Shown piece by piece: positions 22,629 to 32,800 of a stretch of 64,000 nucleotides of DNA (its first letter is position 1; each line of letters starts with the position of its first letter). Origin of the DNA: Cytospora piceicola (taxonomy: Eukaryota > Ascomycota > Sordariomycetes > Diaporthales > Cytosporaceae). The stretch spans positions 62,001-126,000 of the forward strand of contig JALQBC010000030.1 in assembly GCA_023375675.1 (NCBI GenBank). The letters are read 5' to 3'. Below the pieces are notes generated by a model. It searched no databases and was not told the origin of the DNA. It saw nothing but the letters and a program-made list of their open reading frames with translations. The translations under genes were made by a program, and so were the position numbers.

Positions 22629-24272
22629 CTACATCCACAAGCAGACCTTGCCAGAAGCAGTTCCACCAACAACCCAGTTCTGGGTAGGATGCAGATGGGC
22701 GACGGCCGGGACGGCCGTGATGCCATCGCCGTCAAGCTGCGCCAACTGCTCACCATCAGCACCAAATACATCGACAAACCGGTTCATGTTTCCGATGGCG
22801 AACTTCTGGATGCCATCTGCCGGGCGCCGCTGCCATTGAGGCTTCAGGATCGTCACCCACCGGCCCGTCTGGTTGTTGTGCTTCACAATGTGGTCCGGCT
22901 TCATGTCATTGTCGGATACGTCGTGGCCGACCTTCCAGGAAGCGGAGTCGGGGAAATCGTAGATCTTTATAGTATCGTCATAGGAGCTGGTCGCGATGTG
23001 GCCGGCGGGACTCCACGACGCGTGAGACACGGACAGTCTGGACTCATGTTCCCCGACCAAGGCCGGCTGTCGCATGTCGCCTTTTCCGGACATCTTGCGC
23101 ATGTCCCAGATCTTCATTGTGCGATCTAGTGAGGCCGTCGCGAATAGATGGGGAGCAAGTGGGTGGAGGGCGAAACCGCCGATTTTCGAATCACTCAAGG
23201 CCCAAATCTCGGTATCGTCCTTGGTACGTATGTCATAACGGCCGACGGAGCCTGAAAGAGTAGAAAATATGATGGTGCTGTCGTCGTTTGGTGCCATGTC
23301 TATGGCGCTGATCGGCAAGTCCTCATCGTCCTCAGGCGCAAACAGTTGTATCGACACAGGAGTTCCAACTCCAAGGTCTAGCTTCCTGATCGACGAGTCA
23401 TACGATGCCGTGTAGACGGCCTTTGGATCCGTGAATGGGAAATGGAAGGACGAGATTGTTCGCGCATGGGTCTTGAAGGCTGCAATGACTGGGTCAGGAT
23501 ACTCGGCATCCTCCTCGTCGTCATCCACCTCAGGCGCATCCTGCGAAGCGTCAAAGATGCCCATAGCACCCTCCTTATCTCCTGCGAAAATCAAAGGCTT
23601 TTCCGCGGTCGGGTGGAAGCCCATGGAGTAGATACGTTGGGGCACGATCTTGATGTCTACGGCATGGCCAAGTCAGTGACAGCCATGGAAGAACAAAACT
23701 AAAACGCTACAAGACTTACCATTGACTGCCCACTTTTCATACAGATTCAAACTTCCCATTTGCTCGCGAAGTGCTTTCAGATCTTTGTCCGTTGTTTGTT
23801 TTATGTCATCCTCGTCGAATGTCCGCACCCCCGGCTCGGCTCCATGCCGTGGCAGAGAAATGAGACCAGCGAAGGCCCCAGCGTCCTTCGCAAACTTTCG
23901 CCCCTCCACAAGGATGTCGCCAAGGTTCAAGTCTTCGCTCACGCGCGTCTTCTTGGCAGGTTTGTCAGGAAACAAGGCGGCGGGCGCCGAGTCGTCAGCC
24001 TCACGCTTGACCCCATTCTTGTCTGGGGTTTCGCCCTTGAGCCGCGAACTCGCGCGGGTCGCAACAGACCTCTCCCGCTTTGGATATTCCTTTTTCTCGA
24101 CCGGTGCCCTCTTAGGACGTGGGCGAGCTTTCGGCTTCGGTGCTGGGGGTGGTTTCGCAATCTTCGCGGCTGTATGAGAGAGGCCCTTCAGAATCGCATT
24201 GTTATCTGCGATATTCTGCAGCCGTCGCTGCTCGAAGGTGGACATCGCCTCTCCTTCCTTCTTGACAGGCAT
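22629..24272 (-). CDS. CMR1: WD40 DNA damage-binding protein CMR1
   Basis: Two exons, 24272-23720 and 23656-22629 leftward, give 526 aa, about the size expected for Cmr1/WDR76 proteins. Start [20 protein letters not shown]. Residues 10-100 carry the typical ERxRxxNIAxN motif ([14 protein letters not shown]) and a basic Pro/Lys-rich linker ([12 protein letters not shown]). The middle has [17 protein letters not shown]. After the intron, [19 protein letters not shown] opens a seven-bladed WD40 propeller ending at [13 protein letters not shown]. Blades are visible at [31 protein letters not shown] and [14 protein letters not shown]. Family members bind chromatin and UV-damaged DNA in the nucleus. 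The ORF is intact and divergent from the Mtf2-like gene. Confidence 0.93.
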
Positions 24273-24684
24273 TTTGAAAGGCGAGGACTGGTTCAATTGA
24301 AAAGCACAGTAACTGGAGACTTTCCGGCGGGTCTTGCGCAAGAAAAGAGTAGTGGCGACAAGTCTCTACGACGAGGAACTGGGGCGAGAAATGAGGATCA
24401 GAGTAAAATGCACTTTAGTTTGTGACGCGCTCGGAAACTTTAGCGCGACGTTCTGCATCGCGAGTGCCACACGCTAGCACGTACCGCGGCGGTACGTACT
24501 TAAGTACCTAGGTACTTGGCCACTGTATGTACGGATCGATAAGAAAGTGGTCCGAGCGCCCCGTTTCTTATCCGACAAAATTTCTGGGAGTTTTGATGAA
24601 GCTATTCCGGATGCTCACTGAACAACAAGACACCAAAGTGCGCCAGCTTCGCTAAACTCTTTGTTACCTTGGGCATATCCCAGG
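24273..24684. promoter_or_regulatory. Divergent promoter between CMR1 and Mtf2-like gene
   Basis: Only 412 bp separate the two start codons, so both promoters lie here. The sequence has GACGCGCTCGG and GCGCGACG words near 24425-24455, followed by the near-palindrome CCGCGGCGGTACG and the AAGTACCTAGGTACTT palindrome (about 24501-24516). The latter belongs to the same word family as the 5070-5275 cluster. ACGCG cores can be MBF sites in yeasts; that reading is speculative here. Confidence 0.5.
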
Positions 24685-26145
24685 ATGTCTTCAACTATGA
24701 CGCCCTTCTTGTACCAGACCCGGACACTATACCGGCTTGCAAGAACCGGCTACACCGTACCGACCTACCTTGCCCGGTCTTTACACACAACTCCGCGCCG
24801 GAACGCACGAAGACCCAAAGACCTGACCAAAGACCCTATCCCCTTCGAACTGCCTCCCGAGCTCGCGCATCACAACCCAGATCCAGCCGACGATTCAGAA
24901 CTCAAACAGGACACCATCACCCCCACGGAACGCGAGGCGTTCGAGCGCATCTTCCAGGAGATTGCCACCCGCGGCGCGAGCCCCGCCGTGCTCCAGACGC
25001 CTGGAAAGCAAGAAGGGGAGAAGCAAGCAGAAGTGCCTAACTTCCTCCAGGCCCTGCAGCAGGACGCGAGCTTCGACGTCAATACCATCATGCAGGATGC
25101 GGCCGAAACGTACACCCACACCGAACCGGGTATCCGAGGGCTGGATCCCTTGTCCCCGTTGGAGTCGACATACTCTGCTTCCGAGCGGGAGAAGGCACTG
25201 TTGAGGTTCCCGTCGAGCCTCCGGAGGGCGGCGAGGTACGCCTTTGGCTCGATAGAGTCTGCCAGGGACATGGTTGTCACAACGGAAGGAGGCGGCAAGG
25301 AAGGGTTGGCCTACGGAGATGGAAAACAGAAAAAGGATGAAGAAGACCCGGTTGAGGCAGTCCAGAAAGGCCGACTGGCCAAGACTGTGGAGCTGGAAGC
25401 GCAGCGCAGGGAAGAGCGACTGAGGGTCTTGGCCATGATGGAGGCGTCTCAGAGCGATTTCGAGCTGTGGGACATCATGGAGAAGGAGGTCTTCCCCCTT
25501 GTCGAGAAACTCGGCATTGCGGAAGTTCCGGAAAGCCCACAGGTGGAAGCACCCAAGCCGGTGAAAGCGAAAGCCAAGCGTGGCAGGAAGAAGAAGGCGG
25601 ATGTGGAGCCAGTGCCTGAGCCTGAGGTTGAGGTTAACCAGGAGGTCCAGGCGGTCCAGGAGGTCCAAGAGCCGCCCAAGGCGACCCTGAGCATGGAGAT
25701 CTACGGGCCCATATACCCTATGCTCGTCCTCGACGGTCTCCGCCTCCTCGACAACAAATTCTCCCGCCCATCGCCCCTAGCCTTCTCCCTCCTGCCGCGG
25801 GTCAAGCAGCTCGGCCTCGCCTCGTACGTTCTCGGCGTCAGCACATCCTTCTACAACCGCCTCATGACCATCATGTGGCGTCGTCTCGGCGACGCGACCG
25901 GCGTTATGGCGCTGCTCGAGGAGATGCGACACGCGGGCTTGTACTTTGACGAAAACACCAAGTCGATCGTGCACGGCATCGAAGCTGTCTTCTCCTTCCA
26001 CGCGGCGAGGGGTGATTATGGCGAGTTCCCCAGGAAGCTGATGAGAATGCCAGAGTATGAGCCTATTGTGGCCGTGAGGCTGTCACATTGGTCAAGCCAG
26101 ATCAACAGGAGCATCAAGGAGAGGAGTGGTTCTCCTAGATACTGA
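24685..26145 (+). CDS. Mitochondrial Mtf2-like protein
   Basis: Single exon, 486 aa from the first ATG (MSSTMTPFLYQTRTLYRLAR). The N-terminus is basic and amphipathic, with a mitochondrial presequence ending near ARSLHTTPRRNARRP. A poorly structured acidic/Glu-rich middle (residues 50-330, with KAKAKRGRKKK) precedes a conserved C-terminal domain: YGPIYPMLVLDGLRLLD, LPRVKQLGLASYVLG, FYNRLMTIMWRRLGD and LLEEMRHAGLYFDENT. This matches the Mtf2-like C-terminal domain of fungal mitochondrial mRNA maturation/translation factors, helical-repeat proteins. The last segment resembles a PPR helix pair. Role in mitochondrial transcript processing is inferred from the family. The frame is open a few codons upstream without an ATG. 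Confidence 0.8.
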   Translation: MSSTMTPFLYQTRTLYRLARTGYTVPTYLARSLHTTPRRNARRPKDLTKDPIPFELPPELAHHNPDPADDSELKQDTITPTEREAFERIFQEIATRGASPAVLQTPGKQEGEKQAEVPNFLQALQQDASFDVNTIMQDAAETYTHTEPGIRGLDPLSPLESTYSASEREKALLRFPSSLRRAARYAFGSIESARDMVVTTEGGGKEGLAYGDGKQKKDEEDPVEAVQKGRLAKTVELEAQRREERLRVLAMMEASQSDFELWDIMEKEVFPLVEKLGIAEVPESPQVEAPKPVKAKAKRGRKKKADVEPVPEPEVEVNQEVQAVQEVQEPPKATLSMEIYGPIYPMLVLDGLRLLDNKFSRPSPLAFSLLPRVKQLGLASYVLGVSTSFYNRLMTIMWRRLGDATGVMALLEEMRHAGLYFDENTKSIVHGIEAVFSFHAARGDYGEFPRKLMRMPEYEPIVAVRLSHWSSQINRSIKERSGSPRY

Positions 26146-26837
26146 GGATAAGACCCATTGGCATCCGGTGTCTGACTCCTTGCCCCCAGTGGACACTGTC
26201 TGAGAAAAATAAAATAGTTGTCCTTTCAATACCACTTGCTCCCCTCTATAAATCCTGTATCCAAAACATGTATGCACCAGTCCATCCAAGCCCAGATCGC
26301 CGTTGGGCCTGGGGCAGGTCATTGTCTTCAGACTCGACCTTATGGCCAAACTCTTGCTTTCCCCGACGATACCTAAGTCAACGGTATTGGGAACGATGTC
26401 CTGCATTATTTACTACTTGATGAGGTAGGTAGGCATGTTTGCCATACAGCACACTCAAGTCAAGACGAATCCTTGATGAAATTTCTCAGAGCCTTCTGTT
26501 AGCTGACCCTGGTACTGAAAGGAAGGGAACTAGCTGCCACGGACTTTTTTGTCACGAAGCAAATAATTGTCACGGAACAAATAACAAATAACTCAAGCCA
26601 CGGCAAGACTGAGCAGATATCAAGGCGAGTTAACAAAGTTTTTCATACTCGATGCTCTCATGAGCCTCACTAACGCTCGACCACCATAGTATATATACCG
26701 TATCCCAAAATGGACGCTCTAAAATGTACATTGAACCCCCAAAACTCCATCGTTGCAGTCTCCAGGACGGTCATGACATGGCAGACAATACCCGGCATCT
26801 TCCATCCACACCTTTTATTCAAAAGCAGACAAGACTT
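26146..26837. other. Intergenic, convergent 3' flanks
   Basis: About 690 bp between the 3' ends of the Mtf2-like and dioxygenase genes. No gene or RNA seen; the AATAAA-type signals expected of 3' ends are present in places (AAAATAAAATAG near 26205). Confidence 0.5.
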
Positions 26838-28028
26838 TTAAGCAGAGGTAGAGGCAGCACCGGAAGGCGCAGCGCCAGACCCGGAGGGAGCACCGCCAGA
26901 TCCGGAGGGGGGAGCACCGCCGGGGCCGCCGCCGCCAATGCCGCTGTCCTCAGCGTGGCCGCCATCGGCAGCGAGGTATCCGGCAACGGCGTAGTACTGG
27001 TCGGTCTGGTAGTCGGCGCTGGCATTGATGCCGATCTGGATCCAAGCGAACAGGCCGTCGGTGATGTCGTCGCCGAGGTAGATGAACTCGGGGAAGGGGT
27101 CGTAGGCGGCGTCTGCCTGGACGATGGACCACATGTCCTCGTCGTTGGTGGTCACCTCCTGGTCGTTGGTGTTGTAGGGGTAGGTGAGCTCGACGGCGGC
27201 GCGCAGCTCCTCGGGGTAGAAGAGCTGGCCGATGTGGGCCACGGGCTTGTCGAACATCTGGACGGTGCCGTTGGGCTGGATGGTCGTGTTGGTGTGGGCG
27301 AGCAGGTGCGTGTGCGTGGCCCGCTGGTCGTAGTGGCCGGGGAAGATGGTCTCGAACGACACCACGCCCTCGTTGTCCGTTACCTGTACGCCGCGCAGGA
27401 ACGTCGTGTTGAGCCCGCCCTCGGGCAGGGTCGCATCGCCCGTGACGCCCGAGTAGGTGCCCGTGGCGTTGCAGTTCCAGATATCCACGGCCACGGTCGG
27501 CACGGGCGCGCACGTGCTGATGTCGACGTACTGAACCTCGAGGAACAGGTCGACTCCCTCAGAGAACAGCGTCTCCTTGACGTTGGAGCGGAAGTACTCG
27601 CCGGTGATATAGTAGGGGCCGGCGGTGACTTCAGGGGTTTGAATACACGAGGTGTTGGCGTCGAAGACATTTTCCAGGGATGTGAACATGTTGTAGTCGT
27701 AGGCGCCCGTCTGGTTGTGGTTGACCGTCTCCCACTCCTGGAGGTCGGCCAGGTCACGGCGGAACTTCTTGGGGCTGGCCTTGATGCCGCGGGCCTCACG
27801 GATGGCCTTGACCTTGTCGGCGCGGCGCTGGATGGCGCGCTGCTTCATGCGGCGGGCGGTGGCGCCACCGGAGCACTGCGCCAGGGCTCGGGCACCGACG
27901 GCGGCGTGGAAGTCGCGGGCGTCGATGTCCCTGCGCATATCCTCATTCGTGTGCACCTCACCCGGGTGAGCCAGGACTCCGGCGGCCATGACCGACAGGC
28001 CAACGGCGAGCTTGGAGAGAGCAACCAT
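26838..28028 (-). CDS. Secreted intradiol ring-cleavage dioxygenase
   Basis: Single exon, 396 aa. Residues 1-20 (MVALSKLAVGLSVMAAGVLA) are a signal peptide, followed by a basic prodomain-like stretch (ARRMKQRAIQRRADKVKAI) to about residue 90. The catalytic domain has CIQTPEVTAGPYYITGEYFR, which carries one iron-ligand tyrosine, and PGHYDQRATHTHLLAH, which carries the other tyrosine and the two histidines of the non-haem Fe(III) site. The C-terminus is a Gly/Pro/Ser/Ala-rich tail. Extracellular intradiol dioxygenases of fungi open catechol rings of lignin- or plant-phenolic-derived compounds. N-glycosylation sequons are several (NHNQT, NATG, NTT, NASA). No introns. The substrate is unknown; catechols are inferred from the family. 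Confidence 0.9.
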   Translation of the reverse strand: MVALSKLAVGLSVMAAGVLAHPGEVHTNEDMRRDIDARDFHAAVGARALAQCSGGATARRMKQRAIQRRADKVKAIREARGIKASPKKFRRDLADLQEWETVNHNQTGAYDYNMFTSLENVFDANTSCIQTPEVTAGPYYITGEYFRSNVKETLFSEGVDLFLEVQYVDISTCAPVPTVAVDIWNCNATGTYSGVTGDATLPEGGLNTTFLRGVQVTDNEGVVSFETIFPGHYDQRATHTHLLAHTNTTIQPNGTVQMFDKPVAHIGQLFYPEELRAAVELTYPYNTNDQEVTTNDEDMWSIVQADAAYDPFPEFIYLGDDITDGLFAWIQIGINASADYQTDQYYAVAGYLAADGGHAEDSGIGGGGPGGAPPSGSGGAPSGSGAAPSGAASTSA

Positions 28029-29883
28029 ATTGAAGATCGGAAATACAGAAAAGGCTCTTGATGTATGCTGGGGGTATCTCTTGGGAAGTAAGGAATGGCA
28101 ATGAATGGATTAATGAATAGATAATGAGGGTCAATTCTCAGTAAGTGAGTGTGAGAGTTGGTTGGTGATGATGAGGATGAACATCTTCCTCCCTCCCGGA
28201 AAGAATGATAACCATCTAGACCTTATATACCTACTTTGTGCCATCGCCCGTCCGCCTCCGGCCAGAACGGGAACGAATCGTTTCGTTTCCTGCACGATCC
28301 TTGATCGACGATGTTCCCGCATGAATCTACTTCAGGCAGGTAATAGAGCAAGGTCAACTGGTGAAGAGCCTCGTCCTCATCCACCCTTGTCTCCGCCACT
28401 AGCACCCAGTCCACCTTGGGGACCTGCCGTAACCTCTCAGACCTCTCACCGAAGCAGGATCTGGATCCACAAGGACCTGTATGCGCAAGCCCTCTTACGC
28501 GTTCCCCCCCAGAAAGCCCCAGAGGTGGGCCCACGGGCAACGCTCAAGAGGACCCGTAGCATTACTTTTCGTCGATGTCTCATTGGATAATCTGGACAAG
28601 ATACTCGGGATCTAGCAAGTCGATCAGGGGGAAGAACCACGGAAGCTTAAAGGGGGCGACGGAAAGTGGGAGACTGGAAGGCTGACCCATTGTGACATTA
28701 ATATGCTCCTCTAGAATCTGCGACAAGGGTTAGCAGGTAAGTTCAGCCGGAGAAGACGACCCCTGTGGAGGGCTACGATTTACTCCGTAGTTTGTTCACC
28801 AACTGCCGTGAGCGAAGTGGGTGCCATCGTTTCCCATTTTTTGACATGTCAATTTCATTTCTTGACCGTTGAGATTCCCATTGCCAAAAGATATCAATCG
28901 TGCCGATGATAAACCATTGATTCCACGGACACGACCACTCCCACATCCCGAAGTACATGTACCACAGTATCTAGGTATGCACGTACACAGCCCGGCGGCG
29001 AGGCCAAAAAGGCAGGGCGGAAACAAACAAAGAAGAAACGTTGTCCCACACTAGCGGGACTTGCACTTACGCGGCATTGTCGGGGCTAACCCAAGAAGGT
29101 GACAAACCTTCCAGGGGTAAGGATTGATTCCTGAGACATCGTTTATATACTACGGTAACATATACTAACATACCTACATGATGACGATGTGGTATTCACA
29201 GCTACATCTAGCTGGTTCCTCCGTGTCTTTCCCCTTGCTTAGAAAGCAGTTTACGTGAGGGACTTGTATTGTATTATTCACCGACCGACACGAACCCGAC
29301 ACCCTTCGGCTTTGTAGATTAAACGAATCAGAGACATACCATGCGCATATACCGGAAACGTCGTATACAAACTAGACAAATAGCATGGCACTGACGTGGT
29401 ATTGACGATAAACCTTTTGAGGCCAATACCAGCAGGCTGGCAGGTCCCGCCAGCCAGCCCACACACAATGAAACACCGTTGCGCCTCGTGGCTCATGTAT
29501 GCTGCGAGGCTGATTGCGTGCATATGGGCCGTTTCTGACTGGTCGTTCCATATGATCTCCGCTATACATGAGGGTTTCGATTCAAATCAGTTATCACAAA
29601 CTCGAGGGCCGAGACACGAGCGTCGATCCCGAGGTGAGCCTCGCTCCGGGCCGCTCCCCTCCACGTTCTGACTCGCAACGACACTTTACAACAGAGACAA
29701 CAGACACAGACAGTGACAGATAGACCTTGGTTCATGAAATTTGATTCATAAGTAAACATTATATATACAAACAGGGCATCGAATATACACAGCCCATCTC
29801 TAGTCTATATACGATCACCCCCCAAACCTAAACCAAGCGACTTAAACAAAACTCCCCATTTTCTTAAAAACCCCAAGCCCATC
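28029..29883. other. Intergenic, 1.85 kb
   Basis: Promoter side of the intradiol dioxygenase and 3' flank of the glucan synthase. No gene is supported. AT-rich runs near 29710-29880 fit a 3' untranslated region of the glucan synthase. Confidence 0.55.
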
Positions 29884-32800
29884 TTACGGCTTGCTGACCT
29901 GCTCCTTGCGGAAGAATTTAAAGTAACCCCCGCACAGCAACAGGTTCAGCAGCAACACCACCCAGAACCAGGCACTCTTCACCACGTTCTCGGGCCCCTC
30001 GCTGAGGTCGGGGAACACGCGCCCGGGGCCCAGCTTGTTGGGCGCCGAGGCCCGGCCCGCGATGGTCGCGATCGACCCCAGCACCTGCGCCGCCACGATG
30101 GCCGCGCATACGTGCACGCGCGTCAGCGTCAGCATGAGGATCATGCCGATGCCCGCGCCCTGGATGCCGTCTAGCAGGCCGAGCCACAGCCACAGCACCC
30201 TGCTGGCGATAGCGCCGGCCACGGCGCTGCCCGCCCAGGGGAGCCATTGCCCGATGCCCGAGATGCCCCAGAACATCTGCGCCCAACGCGGCGCGCCGAG
30301 GCCGATAGAGAAGATGGGGAACAGCCAGGGGTGCGACTGGCTGAGCTTGCCCAAGATGAAGAGGATGATGCACCACATGATCATGAAGAAGAACACGCAG
30401 AGGAGGACGACCACGTAGGTGGGCAGCACACTCGACGAGAACAGGAAGAACCAGTTCCGGCCGTAGACGGACGACAAGAAGTAGTTCTGGATGATGACGG
30501 CGAAGAGGTACCAGGCGATGGTCTTGCGCTTAAGGAGGGTCTTCCACAGCTGTGGGACAGGGCCGGGTGACTCGCGATAGAAGTCAGGGAGGCCAACGAA
30601 CAGCACCACTCCGATGATCCAGAGGATGATGGCAACGGGGAGACAGACGGCGAGCAAGTAAGGCGAGGTGGCGAGGGAGTAGGCGCCCGCATTGTTGTCG
30701 GCGGTCGAGGAACTAATGTTGCTACCCCAGGCCCAGAGGGCGACGGTGTACATCTGAGTCACACCCTGAATGAAAGCCAGACGCACGATCCATGCCGATA
30801 TAGTCGAGCCACCGTCAGTGCCGAAGTTGAATGCGAACGTGATGCCACCTGCTGAGGCCGCAAAAGCGTAGAAGCCCGTGGCGACGTTTTGGACCCAGCC
30901 TTGTGTGACGTCATCGGTAGCAAACGGAGAGACTCCGAGGATGATAAAGGCGGCGCCGTAGAAGAAGAAGGGGACCGAGAGAGGATACTTGAGGCTGACT
31001 GTTCGAGAGAGGATATACCAGATGAGTGTGGACCCGAGGTAAATGCTCGCCACAACGTAGAGTTTGGTCGCCGTTTGACCAACAGAGCCAGTCAAGAGGG
31101 TGATTTGGTACGAGTTCGAGGCAATGACCTGGGAGATGGAGAGAAGGATGGTATAGAGGGGCCACTCGCCAATCTGGTACTGGAGATACTTCTTCAGACC
31201 AGTGGGAGGGACGTAATCACTCGGGAGCTCGAATTGTCTCTCGTAATCCTCTTCTTCACTTGACGTCTTGTCATCAGGGTCCATAACCATGGAGTTTGCC
31301 AGGCGCGAAGGCCGGGGTTCCCGATCACCAAAGCTCAGCGCCAGCGACCTGTTCTTCGACGGGCCGATAGACCGAGACGTTGAGCCATCGCGTGATGACG
31401 GGGAGGTGGAGCGGTTACGGCCACGGCCGCGACCGAGCTTTGTATCACGGAACTCGTTGAACCAGTTCTTCTCAGACTTGACGAGATAGTCTTCGATACA
31501 GAGGTCGGAGACCGAGTTCTGCGCGTCTAGCGTCTCCAGCTTCTTCTCGAAGGCCTGGTAGAAAGCGCCCCTTGAGTCGGTGAAGAACGGATCGGTTTGC
31601 TGGAGCTTGTAGTCATGCCTCTCACCAACAACCTCGTCCATGCTGAGCATAGAGGCTCGGCTAGCATTCTGCTGCATGCCGAGAGCGAAGGGTCGCTGGA
31701 GTGACATGACGCTTGGAGTCTCGGAGTCCCCGTATGTGTGACCGGGTGCCCAGGGCAACGGTGTTGGGGGGCCTGATGACATTGCCGACTCGATACCACC
31801 ACCTGGTGTAACTGGGCGAGAATCCGCCGGTGAGTTCAGGACGGTAGTAAATCGGGAGCGGTTTCCATTGGTTGAGTCATCGTCATCCGAGTCCGGCAAT
31901 ACCTGCACCCACTGCGGAGTGCGTTCCTGCAACTGAATCTCAGAGTTGAGTGCCTCTTTGCTGTGGTTACCACCCAAGAGAGACATGGTGCTGGACAGGA
32001 AGTTCTTCTTGTTCGCCCTCTTGGACTCCTTGTCGTGGGTCTTGATAACGCCTTGCTGCAGTTTCTCGAGTCTCTCGAGCCATTCTGCAACCGGGAATCG
32101 CTGTTTGGCAGCGCGCGCGCGCATCATAGCACGAGTCTCGGTGTCACTCTTTAGGGCTGTCACGATGGCGTTCTTGAACTGGTGCAACAGATGCGATGCC
32201 TTGGTACTTTCCACGGTAAACCACCAACCGGGCATTTGACCAAGTCCACCGACTCTGGCTCCAACACCCAGAGCTCCCTTACGACCAAACTCGACGGCAA
32301 CAAGACCGAAGGGCTCGTCTCGAGATGGGATAAGGGCAAATTCAGCACCACTAAAGATGTAAGGGGGCAATGCAGTGAATTCAGGCTTGCTGAAAACGCG
32401 GGTAGGGTACTTCTCCATAAGCTTCGCCAGCTTGAGAGCAGCAAACTTGCCGTACAGATCGATCATGGGACCGATGCACTAAAGAAACCATTAGCATCTC
32501 TTACGCGTAGTGAAGATTGGCTTTCTCGATGATATGCACTTACAATCAGCTGGGACTTGGGGTATGTCTCCAAGACCCATGGGAAAATATCGGCGATAAG
32601 ATCGACTCCCTTCTGCAAACTCCATCGTCCAACGAATACGAACAGCTCAGCGGTTTCGTCTTGCTCGAGGCCAGCCCACTCTTGAGCCTGGCGCCTCAGC
32701 TCGCCTCTGCTTGCCTCGAATTCCTTGTCGACGGTGATTGCCGAGCCGCCTACCATCTCGTCCTTGCTCCATTCGCCGGTGTCCTAGTTACCATGATATT

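Noticed and set aside
26724..28061. A 445-codon frame on the + strand, rich in Gly, Val and Asp
   Set aside because: It is the antisense shadow of the intradiol dioxygenase, whose signal peptide and iron-ligand motifs are clear on the minus strand.
29560..29600. GGTTTCGATTCAAATC resembling a tRNA T-arm
   Set aside because: No matching acceptor stem, D-arm or anticodon arm could be found at the right distance.
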